A stretch of DNA of 64,000 nt, taken from the NCBI GenBank assembly GCA_020722945.1, contig DYJV01000003.1:1-64000 (forward strand), in the 5' to 3' direction. This stretch comes from Candidatus Methylomirabilis sp. GTDB taxonomy: Bacteria; DYJV01. The notes under the pieces are model-generated. The model had not been told where the DNA came from and ran no database searches. It worked only from the letters and a program-made list of their open reading frames with translations. A program made the position numbers and the translations under genes. Positions 1 to 9,464 of the stretch are shown here, piece by piece (positions within the stretch are counted from its first letter, which is position 1; every line of letters begins with the position of its first letter).

Positions 1-8
1 TGTCCCAT
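1..8 (-). CDS. 5' end of an unidentified minus-strand gene running off the window (ATG at position 8, read leftwards)
   Basis: Reverse complement reads ...TGGAGGTTAATTTATGGGACA: strong Shine-Dalgarno then ATG; a TATAAT-like -10 (TGGTATAAT) lies upstream on the same strand. Confidence 0.4.
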
Positions 9-221
9 AAATTAACCTCCATTAGGTGTTTATATATTATACCATAAGAATAAGGGACTAAACATTTAATAAAATCTGATATGAGTAATCCTCCTAATAT
101 TTTTTTAAGTTTTAACATTTTTCATATATAAAAACAATCATTTCATATGGCTCAATAATTGCTTTACTTAATCTTAATTTACTGTTAGGAAATTTAATCA
201 ATAGTTGATAAAGGGAGCTAA

Positions 222-2198
222 ATGTATAAAATATCTGTAATAATACCTACTTTTAACAGATTAGATATATTAAAACAAACCCTCCAATCTTATAACAATC
301 AATCTCTAAATAGTAGTTATTTTGAAATGATTATCATAAATGATGGGTCGTCTGACGGGACATATCAATTCCTTCAAAGCTGTAGCGATCTATTTAAATA
401 CAATATCACAACAATACATCAGGAGAATTCTGGTCCAAATGCAGCAAGAGAGAGGGGAGTCAAAATTGCAAAGGGGGATATTCTCCTCATAACGGGAGAC
501 GATATGGTCCCTTCAGCTAATTTTCTCCAAGAGCACCTCTTGTCCCATAGTAAATACCATTTAGACAACTATGCTGTTTTGGGATTTATAGATTGGCACA
601 AAGATATAAAAGTTGACAACTTTATGAGATATATTACCAAAGAGGGTGGAGAGCAGTTTGGATTTGATTTTATAAAAGATGGAGAATTTGTTAATTATCC
701 ACTGTTTTACACTTCCAACATATCTCTAAAGAGAAATTTTATAAAAGACCTTGATTATATCTTTGACAAAGATTTTACCTATCCAGCTTACGATGACATC
801 GAATTAGGCTTTCGGCTATCATTAAAAGGGATGAAGATATTTTATAATAAAAAAGCAGTAGTTTACCATCATCACTCTATAAATATTAAAAGTTTTTGTA
901 ATAGAGAGTATAACGCGGGAAAAATGGCATGGGTATTTATAAATAAACAACCAGCGGAGATATTGGGGAAGAAAACATTTCTAAAAACAGTAAACGAATA
1001 TGATAGCTATTCCAACAAAGATTTTCAGAACAGACTAACTTTAGCGGCAAAGGAGTTAAATAGAGTAGATTTTAATCTCTTTAAAGGTATTGTGAGCCAA
1101 GGAAAAGAGATAAGTAGTGAACTACAAAATATGGCAACTTCTGTTTTTCAAAATATGATTTTCACACATTTTGCACAAGGTATTTATGACGCTCTTGATA
1201 GTATTAACTGCTACAAAAAAAGATTAAAAATTGCAATTCTCCCTGAAAATTTTAAAGAAACTGCTTCATTCTGTATCAGACTGCTATATCCCTCTGCACT
1301 TTTGAAAATATTAAGCAATATAGGTGTGCTCTACTCCAATCAGATAAATAATTCCAATGTCAAAGATATCGATGTAGTTTTACTTCAAAGAAGTTCAATC
1401 TTTCATAAAAGCGTTCAGGAGCTTATAAAAATTGTTAAAGATAATGGCAAAAAAGTGTTTCTTGATATTGACGATATTTTATGGGAGAGCGATTCCGATG
1501 AATATTCCAATTTTAAACAATTAAATAATTTTACACATCTACTTGATGGTATAATTGTTCCTACTGATGAGCTAAAAAAAGAGACAGAGAAAACATTCGA
1601 CCTGCCAGTAAAAAAATTTGAAAACTATGTAGATATCTCATTTTTCTATCCAAATATAGTAAGAAGAAGTAAAAAATCTTTTAAGATATTGATTGGCGGC
1701 ACACATAGTCATATTGAAGATTTCAATTTTCTTATCCCTGTTATTAAAGAGATACAAAATAAATATCGAAAAGTTTACTTCTATTTCTGGGGATATCTCC
1801 CTGATGCACTTAAAGAGCACAGAGGTATATTCTCTATCCCTTTTGAAAATAAATATATCGATTACTCTATGAAACTTATAAAATCTGACTTTGATCTTGC
1901 CCTTGTTCCACTTATTGACAACAAATTTAATAGAGTAAAGAGTAGCATCAAATGGCTTGAATACTCTATGTGTAAGATACCCACTATATTTTCTGATACT
2001 ATACCTTATCAAAATATCGAAAATCTAAAAACTGGAATAAAAGTTGTAAATATTCAAAAGGATTGGGTGGATGCAATCTCTCTTCTTATAGAGGACGATC
2101 AGTTAAGAGATGAGATATCGGAGAACGCTTACAGAAATGTCTTATCAAATCACACTTTACAGAAGAATTTTTACAAAATTCTTGAGTTTTTCCAATAA
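222..2198 (+). CDS. Glycosyltransferase, N-terminal GT2 (GT-A) fused to C-terminal GT-B-like glycosyltransferase region
   Basis: ISVIIPTFNRLDILKQTLQSYNNQS and IINDGSSDGT motifs of GT2; C-terminal half (DVVLLQRSSIFHKSVQELI..FLDIDDILWE..) resembles GT1/GT4-like proteins. Confidence 0.85.
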   Translation: MYKISVIIPTFNRLDILKQTLQSYNNQSLNSSYFEMIIINDGSSDGTYQFLQSCSDLFKYNITTIHQENSGPNAARERGVKIAKGDILLITGDDMVPSANFLQEHLLSHSKYHLDNYAVLGFIDWHKDIKVDNFMRYITKEGGEQFGFDFIKDGEFVNYPLFYTSNISLKRNFIKDLDYIFDKDFTYPAYDDIELGFRLSLKGMKIFYNKKAVVYHHHSINIKSFCNREYNAGKMAWVFINKQPAEILGKKTFLKTVNEYDSYSNKDFQNRLTLAAKELNRVDFNLFKGIVSQGKEISSELQNMATSVFQNMIFTHFAQGIYDALDSINCYKKRLKIAILPENFKETASFCIRLLYPSALLKILSNIGVLYSNQINNSNVKDIDVVLLQRSSIFHKSVQELIKIVKDNGKKVFLDIDDILWESDSDEYSNFKQLNNFTHLLDGIIVPTDELKKETEKTFDLPVKKFENYVDISFFYPNIVRRSKKSFKILIGGTHSHIEDFNFLIPVIKEIQNKYRKVYFYFWGYLPDALKEHRGIFSIPFENKYIDYSMKLIKSDFDLALVPLIDNKFNRVKSSIKWLEYSMCKIPTIFSDTIPYQNIENLKTGIKVVNIQKDWVDAISLLIEDDQLRDEISENAYRNVLSNHTLQKNFYKILEFFQ

Positions 2199-2220
2199 TA
2201 TATAATATTAGGGGGATGTA

Positions 2221-5200
2221 ATGGATTACAACAAAGGGATAGTAGAGGATTATTACAAAAGTAGGAATTACCTTAAAGCACTTTCATACATCGAAAAATT
2301 TCTCCGTCAAAATCCTGACAATTTTGAACTAAATAATGACTATGGCCTTATATACACTCTTGTATACGGTTTTGAAGCAGGAGTTGGCTACCTAAAAAAA
2401 TCTATAGATTTAAAAAAAGATAATCTTGAAGCTATAACCAACATTGTTGAGATATATATTCAGAATAATCTTCCATTTTCTGCTATCAAAATACTCGAAA
2501 CAAGTGATATTTCTAATTATCCAAATCTTAAAGAGAAACTAAATTTTCTCAAGAAAAATTTTACTCCTGAAAAAGTTTCTTTCTATATACCTGTTTATAA
2601 TGTTGAAAAATATATAGTAAATTGTCTTAACGCTATATTTAATCAAAGTTATCCAATACATGAAGTCATTATAGTTGATGATTCCTCTCCAGATAATTCA
2701 ATTTCTAAAATCAAAGAGTTTATTGATAAATATGGTGACAAAATAAAGATACTTACTCATGATACCAATAGAGGACTTGCTGCTGCACGTAATAGTGCAC
2801 TCCAAAATGCAACAGGAGATTATCTCGCTACTGTTGATACTGATGCTCTCCCTGAAGAGACTTTCCTCGAGAGTATTATGATGGAGTTTTTTAAGAATAA
2901 ATATGATAAAAAATTAGCAGGGATAGGTGGTAAACTTTTAGAGGCAAACTCCTTATCTCTCACTGATAGATGGCGTGAAGTTCATATGAAGCAGCATTGG
3001 GGTGACAAAAATATAGATAACCCAGAATTTTTATTTGGTAGCACATCAGTTTATAAGATTTCTGCTTTAAAAGAGATTGGTGGTTTCAACGAATCATACA
3101 AGACAAATTATGAAGATTGCGATTTAGCTATCAGACTTAAAAAATCAGGATACAAAATCTCTTACATAGCAAATGCAAAAGCTGTTCATTTAAGGAGTGA
3201 CAATCTTTTATCTCTGATTACCACTTACTACAATTGGGTTGCTGCTCCATACAAAGGGAAATTAACATCTTTTGAATCTATAAAAGATAAACATGAATTT
3301 ACATTCAATATCTTATCCAAATTTACAACTCAAGATATTTCAAATAAAAGGTTTCATCTTCTTTATCCAGAATTTTTTTCAGCTCTTTTTTGGGTTATAA
3401 AAGATCTTGTCAACTCAGATATAGACTTTGAAGAGAAGATAGATACTGCTTACGCTTTATCTGGAGTTATATTTTACGGATTAAATCAAAACCTTAATAT
3501 CTCAGATAAACTAAAAGATTTTATATATCAAGATACTGAAAGATTCACAGATCTGCTCCAAATTAAGAAGAAAGTTTCAGAGATAGCATCTATCAAGTCA
3601 GACGATCCAAATTATATATCCTTAGCAATAGGAAGAAATTTTCCAAAAGCCAATATACAACTAATATCCTCTGTTGGTGCTACAATCTCAAAGTTTTTGG
3701 CATTTGAGCCTATGCTATACAAAATGATTGAGGTCTCAAGAGTCAGGATCGAGTATGAAGAGAATTTGGAAAATCAATCTCCAAATAAGCAAAGTAAAAT
3801 TTTACTCCTAAATCTCCCTTGGAGAGATGGAACAAGATATGGGATAAGGGCAGGTTCAAGATGGCCATTCACTAATGAAGTTCCTCAGGAAAATTGGCAA
3901 ATACCACCAAGTTATGTGCCATACCCTTTTTTCCTTGGCTATGCGACATCAATATTAAAAGAGGATGGATTTACGACTCATTTTATAGATGCTATTGCAG
4001 AAGGTGTTCTTGATGAGGAATTTTTTCAGAGGGTTAAAGGGGTCTCTCCAGATATTATATTTATAGAAACAGCTACAGCATCGATATACAACGACATAAA
4101 TTATGTCCGTAAGTTAAAAACTTTCTTACCAGACTCTAAAATTATTTTTTCAGGGACACACGTTTCATACTTTAAAGATAAATTTTTACAAGAGTATCCT
4201 TGTGTAGATGGGATAATAGTAGGAGAGATTGAACAAACTGCTCTTAAAATTGCACAATACTTTGAAAAACATCATAACTTTGAAGGATTTAATGAGAAAG
4301 GGTTTATGTTTTACGACAAAAATTCTTTAATATCGGGGAGTAGTGATAGAGGAGAATTGGTTGAAATTGACAAATTACCACTTCCAGAAAGATTGACTAC
4401 ACCTGTTTATAATTATGAAGATCTTTTTGCAGGGATGCTTTTCCCTTCACTACAAATTCATTCAACAAGGGGTTGTCCATTTGGATGTATATACTGTGTT
4501 TGGCCTCAAGTATTGTATCAAAGCAGAAGTTATAGGACAAGGGACCCAATCAAAGTTGTAGATGAGATAGAAGAGATGATAAAAATTTATGGATACAAAT
4601 CTTTCTATTTTGATGACGACACCTTCAATATAGGGAAAGAGAGAATTTTAAAAATATGTGAAGAGATAAAGAGAAGGGGTCTTGATAAAATACCTTGGAG
4701 TGCAATGTCAAGAGCTGACACATCAGATTTTGAAACATTAAAAGCAATGAAAGATGCTGGATTGGTATCGATAAAATTTGGAGTTGAATCTGCAACGCAA
4801 CAGCTTGTAGATGCTTGCGGGAAGGGACTTGACTTAAACAAAGTTGAAGAGTCTGTGAGATATTGTCAAGAGCTTGGTTTAAAATACCATCTCACATTTA
4901 CATTTGGACTACCTGGGGAAACAAAAGAGACAATCGAAAAATCCATTCAATACTCATTTGAGTTGAATCCTGATACATGTCAGTTTTCACTTACCACCCC
5001 ATTTCCAGGCACCAAACATTTTGATATGGCAAAAGAGAAAGGGCTGCTCCTTACAGAGGAGTGGGACAAATATGATGGGAATAGATACACTGTAATGAGA
5101 GGAGAGAATCTTACAAGAGAAGAGCTCGAGGGAGCAGTAAAAGATGCCTACCAAAGATGGGACGAATTTGACAGAAAGAGAAAAGGAGCTAAATCTAAAG

Positions 5201-6387
5201 ATCTAAGCAAATTCAAAAAACCATCTATATGTTACGACAAGAGAAATCTAAAAGTGATTTTTGTATGCCAAGATGGATATGATCTTGCTCCTGCAAGGGT
5301 CAGATGCTACAATTTTTCAAAAGAGCTCAATAAACTTGGTATCAAAAGTGAAGTTTTGTCATTTTATGATAATTTGAAAGCCTCTGACCAAGTGGGGCCA
5401 TGTGAAAATATGTCAGATTATGAGAAACTGAAATTAAATATTAAGGCCTACGAAAAACTTAAAGATGAGAAAAATGCAATTTTTTATGTTCAGAAATCTG
5501 GTTATCACTTTTTAGCTCCATATCTTGTAGCAGAAGAGAATGGGAATAAAATAATTTTCGATTACGATGATTTTGATCTCGGATGTTACCCTTTCCAGAA
5601 TTTACACAAATTTATACCATCCCTTTCTCCTGACAAATTATTTGAAGATTTGGTAAAAAAGAGTGAAATATGTATCGGCTCAAGTAAATTTCTTGTTGAT
5701 CTTATGGCAAAACATAATCATAATTCCCACTATATAGTCACAGGCGTTGATATGGATAAATTTAATTATGGCAATAACAATAAAGAGAGTAATGGAACTG
5801 TAGAGATAATATGGATGGGGCATGTATGGTCATCAGATATCTTTAAAAGTTTACTTTACTGTGTTACAAATTATTTATCTATTGATAAAGAAGCAATAGA
5901 TAAAAGCAGGCTCAACCTTATACTTTTCGGGACTTATAGTAAGGTTCTTGAAGAGAGTATTAAAAAATATACACCCAAATTATGCAACAGTAAGATAGTT
6001 TTTCATTCTAAAAAAGCACCTGACGAAATACCTAATATATTGAACAAAACAGATATAGGTCTTGCTCCACTTGATACATCAAACCCATTTACAACTATGT
6101 TTAATAAATCAAAGAGCCCTACTAAAGTTTTTGAATATATGGCTTGTAAGGTTGCAGTTATTGGGACAAAGATAGGTGAAATTGAAAATCTTATAACCGA
6201 TGGAAATAATGGCTATCTATTCAATAATCAAAACGAAGTTGAATTTAAGGAGAAATTAACCAAATTAATACTTGATGATAATATGAGGAGAGAGTTTCAG
6301 AACAGAGCTTACAAAAAAGTAAAAGAACATTTTTCACTTGAATCTATAGGTAAGAAATTGGCAAAAATAATTTATTCTAATGTATAA
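2221..6387 (+). CDS. Multidomain protein: TPR-like N-terminus, GT2 glycosyltransferase, B12-binding/radical SAM, C-terminal GT4-like glycosyltransferase
   Basis: GT2: VSFYIPVYNVEKYIVNCLNAIFNQSYP..VDDSSPDNS; B12-binding-like: ILLLNLPWRDGTRYGIRAGSRWPF; radical SAM CxxxCxxC in STRGCPFGCIYCVWPQ; C-terminal GT-B: IGLAPL..SPTKVFEYMACKVAVIGT. Confidence 0.88.
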   Translation: MDYNKGIVEDYYKSRNYLKALSYIEKFLRQNPDNFELNNDYGLIYTLVYGFEAGVGYLKKSIDLKKDNLEAITNIVEIYIQNNLPFSAIKILETSDISNYPNLKEKLNFLKKNFTPEKVSFYIPVYNVEKYIVNCLNAIFNQSYPIHEVIIVDDSSPDNSISKIKEFIDKYGDKIKILTHDTNRGLAAARNSALQNATGDYLATVDTDALPEETFLESIMMEFFKNKYDKKLAGIGGKLLEANSLSLTDRWREVHMKQHWGDKNIDNPEFLFGSTSVYKISALKEIGGFNESYKTNYEDCDLAIRLKKSGYKISYIANAKAVHLRSDNLLSLITTYYNWVAAPYKGKLTSFESIKDKHEFTFNILSKFTTQDISNKRFHLLYPEFFSALFWVIKDLVNSDIDFEEKIDTAYALSGVIFYGLNQNLNISDKLKDFIYQDTERFTDLLQIKKKVSEIASIKSDDPNYISLAIGRNFPKANIQLISSVGATISKFLAFEPMLYKMIEVSRVRIEYEENLENQSPNKQSKILLLNLPWRDGTRYGIRAGSRWPFTNEVPQENWQIPPSYVPYPFFLGYATSILKEDGFTTHFIDAIAEGVLDEEFFQRVKGVSPDIIFIETATASIYNDINYVRKLKTFLPDSKIIFSGTHVSYFKDKFLQEYPCVDGIIVGEIEQTALKIAQYFEKHHNFEGFNEKGFMFYDKNSLISGSSDRGELVEIDKLPLPERLTTPVYNYEDLFAGMLFPSLQIHSTRGCPFGCIYCVWPQVLYQSRSYRTRDPIKVVDEIEEMIKIYGYKSFYFDDDTFNIGKERILKICEEIKRRGLDKIPWSAMSRADTSDFETLKAMKDAGLVSIKFGVESATQQLVDACGKGLDLNKVEESVRYCQELGLKYHLTFTFGLPGETKETIEKSIQYSFELNPDTCQFSLTTPFPGTKHFDMAKEKGLLLTEEWDKYDGNRYTVMRGENLTREELEGAVKDAYQRWDEFDRKRKGAKSKDLSKFKKPSICYDKRNLKVIFVCQDGYDLAPARVRCYNFSKELNKLGIKSEVLSFYDNLKASDQVGPCENMSDYEKLKLNIKAYEKLKDEKNAIFYVQKSGYHFLAPYLVAEENGNKIIFDYDDFDLGCYPFQNLHKFIPSLSPDKLFEDLVKKSEICIGSSKFLVDLMAKHNHNSHYIVTGVDMDKFNYGNNNKESNGTVEIIWMGHVWSSDIFKSLLYCVTNYLSIDKEAIDKSRLNLILFGTYSKVLEESIKKYTPKLCNSKIVFHSKKAPDEIPNILNKTDIGLAPLDTSNPFTTMFNKSKSPTKVFEYMACKVAVIGTKIGEIENLITDGNNGYLFNNQNEVEFKEKLTKLILDDNMRREFQNRAYKKVKEHFSLESIGKKLAKIIYSNV

Positions 6388-6413
6388 ATTTGATATTTGC
6401 TAAGGGGCATATT

Positions 6414-7244
6414 ATGAATGAATTTGAGGAGTATAGAAGAGAGAAGTGGAAACTGCTCGACTTTGAAGATAATGAACCACCCTATATCCCTATCAGAATT
6501 AGGGCAACAATAGAAGAGGTAGAAGATTGTTATCAGAAAAACACCCTTTACTTAATAAACAATTTTGAAGAATTAAAGAGAGAGAGAGTAATCCAAATTC
6601 CAGATAAAGGTTCATTTGGAGTTCACAAGTTACTTAATTTCCCTCTGACCAAAAAAGATATATCTACTCTTACACTCGAAGAGAAACTTGATACAATTTT
6701 TAATAGATGTTCAGGTTGGATTTATCCTGATGAGGATAAATTTCTTACAGATATAGCTATAAGTTACTCCAAAACAGCTTCTTGTATAGTTGAATTGGGT
6801 AGCTACTCTGGTAAATCTGCTAACTTATTTGCATTTATCCTCTCAGATGAAGAGATAACAATTAATTGCATTGATAAATTTGATTATCCTACACACGATA
6901 TTATTAAAGCACCTTTCAATACTCTTTCAGGTATTCATTTTGATCAATTTTTAAAATGGACATATTGGTTTAGAGATAAACTCAATATTATCAGATATAA
7001 TACTTGGAAAGCACCAAAATTTTTTGATGATAACTCTGTTGATATAATATTTATAGATGCTGGTCACGATTTTGACAACTGCACAAGAGATATCCTCTCT
7101 TGGATACCCAAATTAAAAAGAAATGGTCTCATGATTGGGCACGATTATTGTCCAGAGCATCAAGATGTTATACTTGCAGTTAATTCTATCTTTGGGAAAA
7201 ATTTCGACAGAGGACCAGGTCGTATCTGGTATAAAATTTTATAA
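6414..7244 (+). CDS. Class I SAM-dependent methyltransferase-like protein
   Basis: [19 protein letters not shown] motif [37 protein letters not shown]; internal ATG preferred to the ORF start at 6390. Confidence 0.7.
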   Translation: MNEFEEYRREKWKLLDFEDNEPPYIPIRIRATIEEVEDCYQKNTLYLINNFEELKRERVIQIPDKGSFGVHKLLNFPLTKKDISTLTLEEKLDTIFNRCSGWIYPDEDKFLTDIAISYSKTASCIVELGSYSGKSANLFAFILSDEEITINCIDKFDYPTHDIIKAPFNTLSGIHFDQFLKWTYWFRDKLNIIRYNTWKAPKFFDDNSVDIIFIDAGHDFDNCTRDILSWIPKLKRNGLMIGHDYCPEHQDVILAVNSIFGKNFDRGPGRIWYKIL

Positions 7245-7257
7245 AAAGGGGGAACTT

Positions 7258-8331
7258 ATGTCAATTGCACTTATCACAGGTTCTGCAGGACTTATTGGTT
7301 CTGAAGCTGTAAAATTTCTAATAGAAAAGGGGTTTGATGTTGTAGGGATAGACAACAACCTTAGAGAATACTTTTTTGGTAAAGATGCCTCTACAAGGTG
7401 GAATAAAGAATTCCTGACTAAAAAATATAAAAATTACTACCATTTTGATATAGATATACGAAATGAAGAGGAGATAGCGAAAGTTTTCAAAAAGTTCAAA
7501 TTTAACCTTATTATCCACACTGCAGCCCAACCATCACACGACTGGGCGGCAAATGAGCCTTTTACAGATTTTACTGTAAATGCAAATGGGACTTTGACAT
7601 TGCTTGAAAATTTTAGAAAATACTCCTCTGATGCTGTTTTTATCTTTACATCTACTAATAAAGTTTACGGTGATACACCAAATAGATTACCACTTGTTGA
7701 GCTTGATAAAAGATTTGAAATTGCCGAGAATCATCCATTTTACAAAGGTATAGATGAAACTATGAGTATCGACCATACATTGCATTCACTCTTTGGGGCA
7801 AGCAAAGTAGCTGCCGATATTTTGGTCCAAGAGTATGGTAAATATTTTAATCTCAAAACAGCATGTTTCAGAGGTGGATGTCTTACTGGACCAGCACATT
7901 CAGGGACAAAACTCCATGGATTTTTATCTTACCTTATGAGATGTTGTATATGGCAAAACAAATACTTTATTTACGGTTACAAAGGTAAACAGGTCAGGGA
8001 TAACATTCACTCTTACGATTTAGTCAATATGTTCTGGAATTTTTATCAAGCTCCGAGAAAGGGTGAAGTTTACAATGCAGGTGGATCAAGACACTCTAAT
8101 TGCTCTATGCTTGAAGCTATAGAATTGTGTGAGGAGATATCTGGTGAGAAGCTCAACTACGAATATGTTGAACAAAATAGAATTGGGGATCATATATGGT
8201 ATATAAGTGATGTTTCAAAGTTCAAATCGCACTACCCTGAGTGGAATTTTAAATACAATTTAAGAGATATTTTAAATGAGATATACGATTATCAGAATTA
8301 TCTCTATAAAAATGGGATAGTCGAAAAATAA
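7258..8331 (+). CDS. NAD-dependent epimerase/dehydratase (extended SDR, CDP-paratose 2-epimerase-like)
   Basis: [68 protein letters not shown]; start chosen after GGGGGAACTT. Confidence 0.85.
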   Translation: MSIALITGSAGLIGSEAVKFLIEKGFDVVGIDNNLREYFFGKDASTRWNKEFLTKKYKNYYHFDIDIRNEEEIAKVFKKFKFNLIIHTAAQPSHDWAANEPFTDFTVNANGTLTLLENFRKYSSDAVFIFTSTNKVYGDTPNRLPLVELDKRFEIAENHPFYKGIDETMSIDHTLHSLFGASKVAADILVQEYGKYFNLKTACFRGGCLTGPAHSGTKLHGFLSYLMRCCIWQNKYFIYGYKGKQVRDNIHSYDLVNMFWNFYQAPRKGEVYNAGGSRHSNCSMLEAIELCEEISGEKLNYEYVEQNRIGDHIWYISDVSKFKSHYPEWNFKYNLRDILNEIYDYQNYLYKNGIVEK

Positions 8332-8368
8332 CTATTTTTTAATTCCAAAACTGGCAAAGGTGAATAAA

Positions 8369-9436
8369 ATGAATATTTTAATAACAGGTGGTGCTGGATT
8401 TGTAGGGAGTAATTTGGCTATCTATCTAAAAGAAAGATACAGAGACTCCCAAATATATGTTCTTGACAACCTAAAGCGAAGAGGTAGTGAGTTTAATCTT
8501 GAAAGACTTAAAGAAAGTGGAATTATTTTTATCCATGGCGACATAAGGAGTATTGAAGATTTCTTTGAATTAAGGGATAAAGATATTAATTTACTAATAG
8601 AATGCTCTGCAGAACCCTCCGTTCTTGCTGGTTACAGCGGAAATCCTTACTATCTTGTAAATACCAACTTAAATGGACTTATCAACTGTCTTGAATTTTG
8701 CAAAGATGTAAAATCAGATATAATCTTTCTATCAACAAGCAGGGTTTACCCTTACGATACTATCAATAGCATACCGGTATCAGAAAATAGCACCAGATTT
8801 GTATGGGATAAATATGACCTTAATGGATTCTCTTCTGAATTTGGAATAAGTGAGGAGTTCCCTCTTAACTCTCCAAGGACTCTTTATGGAGCAACAAAGC
8901 TTGCAGGAGAGTTTTTTATTCAAGAGTATGCCCAAATTTCAGGATTCAGATATACTATAACAAGATTTGGTGTAATAGCAGGACCATGGCAGTTTGGTAA
9001 AGTTGACCAAGGTGTTTTTACTTTATGGATAATGCACCATTATTTCAAGAAAAATCTTAAATATATAGGATTTGGGGGTAACGGTAAACAGGTGAGAGAT
9101 CTTCTTCATATTGACGATCTATGCGGCCTGATTGATTTACAGATAAAAAACATTGATCAATTTAACGGAAAGATTTTTAATGCTGGAGGGGGATACAATG
9201 TCAGTTTATCTCTCCTTGAGACTACTCAAATCTGCGAAGAGATCACAGGCAACAGAATAGATATTCTCAAAGATAACAATGAGAGACCTGGTGATATTAT
9301 TATTTACATTACAGACAACAGAAATTTAACTAACAAATTCAAATGGTCTCCCAAAAGATCAGCAAGAGATATTATCCAAGATACATTTTATTGGATAAAG
9401 AGTAATGAACTTAAGATAAAGAAACTTCTAAATTAA
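8369..9436 (+). CDS. NAD-dependent epimerase/dehydratase (extended SDR)
   Basis: MNILITGGAGFVGSNLAIYLKERY; LYGATKLAGEFFIQEY catalytic YxxxK. Confidence 0.87.
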   Translation: MNILITGGAGFVGSNLAIYLKERYRDSQIYVLDNLKRRGSEFNLERLKESGIIFIHGDIRSIEDFFELRDKDINLLIECSAEPSVLAGYSGNPYYLVNTNLNGLINCLEFCKDVKSDIIFLSTSRVYPYDTINSIPVSENSTRFVWDKYDLNGFSSEFGISEEFPLNSPRTLYGATKLAGEFFIQEYAQISGFRYTITRFGVIAGPWQFGKVDQGVFTLWIMHHYFKKNLKYIGFGGNGKQVRDLLHIDDLCGLIDLQIKNIDQFNGKIFNAGGGYNVSLSLLETTQICEEITGNRIDILKDNNERPGDIIIYITDNRNLTNKFKWSPKRSARDIIQDTFYWIKSNELKIKKLLN

Positions 9437-9464
9437 AACTACTTATCAACAGAGGTTTACTCAA

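Noticed and set aside
1638-2012. 124-aa minus-strand ORF
   Set aside because: Antisense to the glycosyltransferase C-terminal domain with no independent support.
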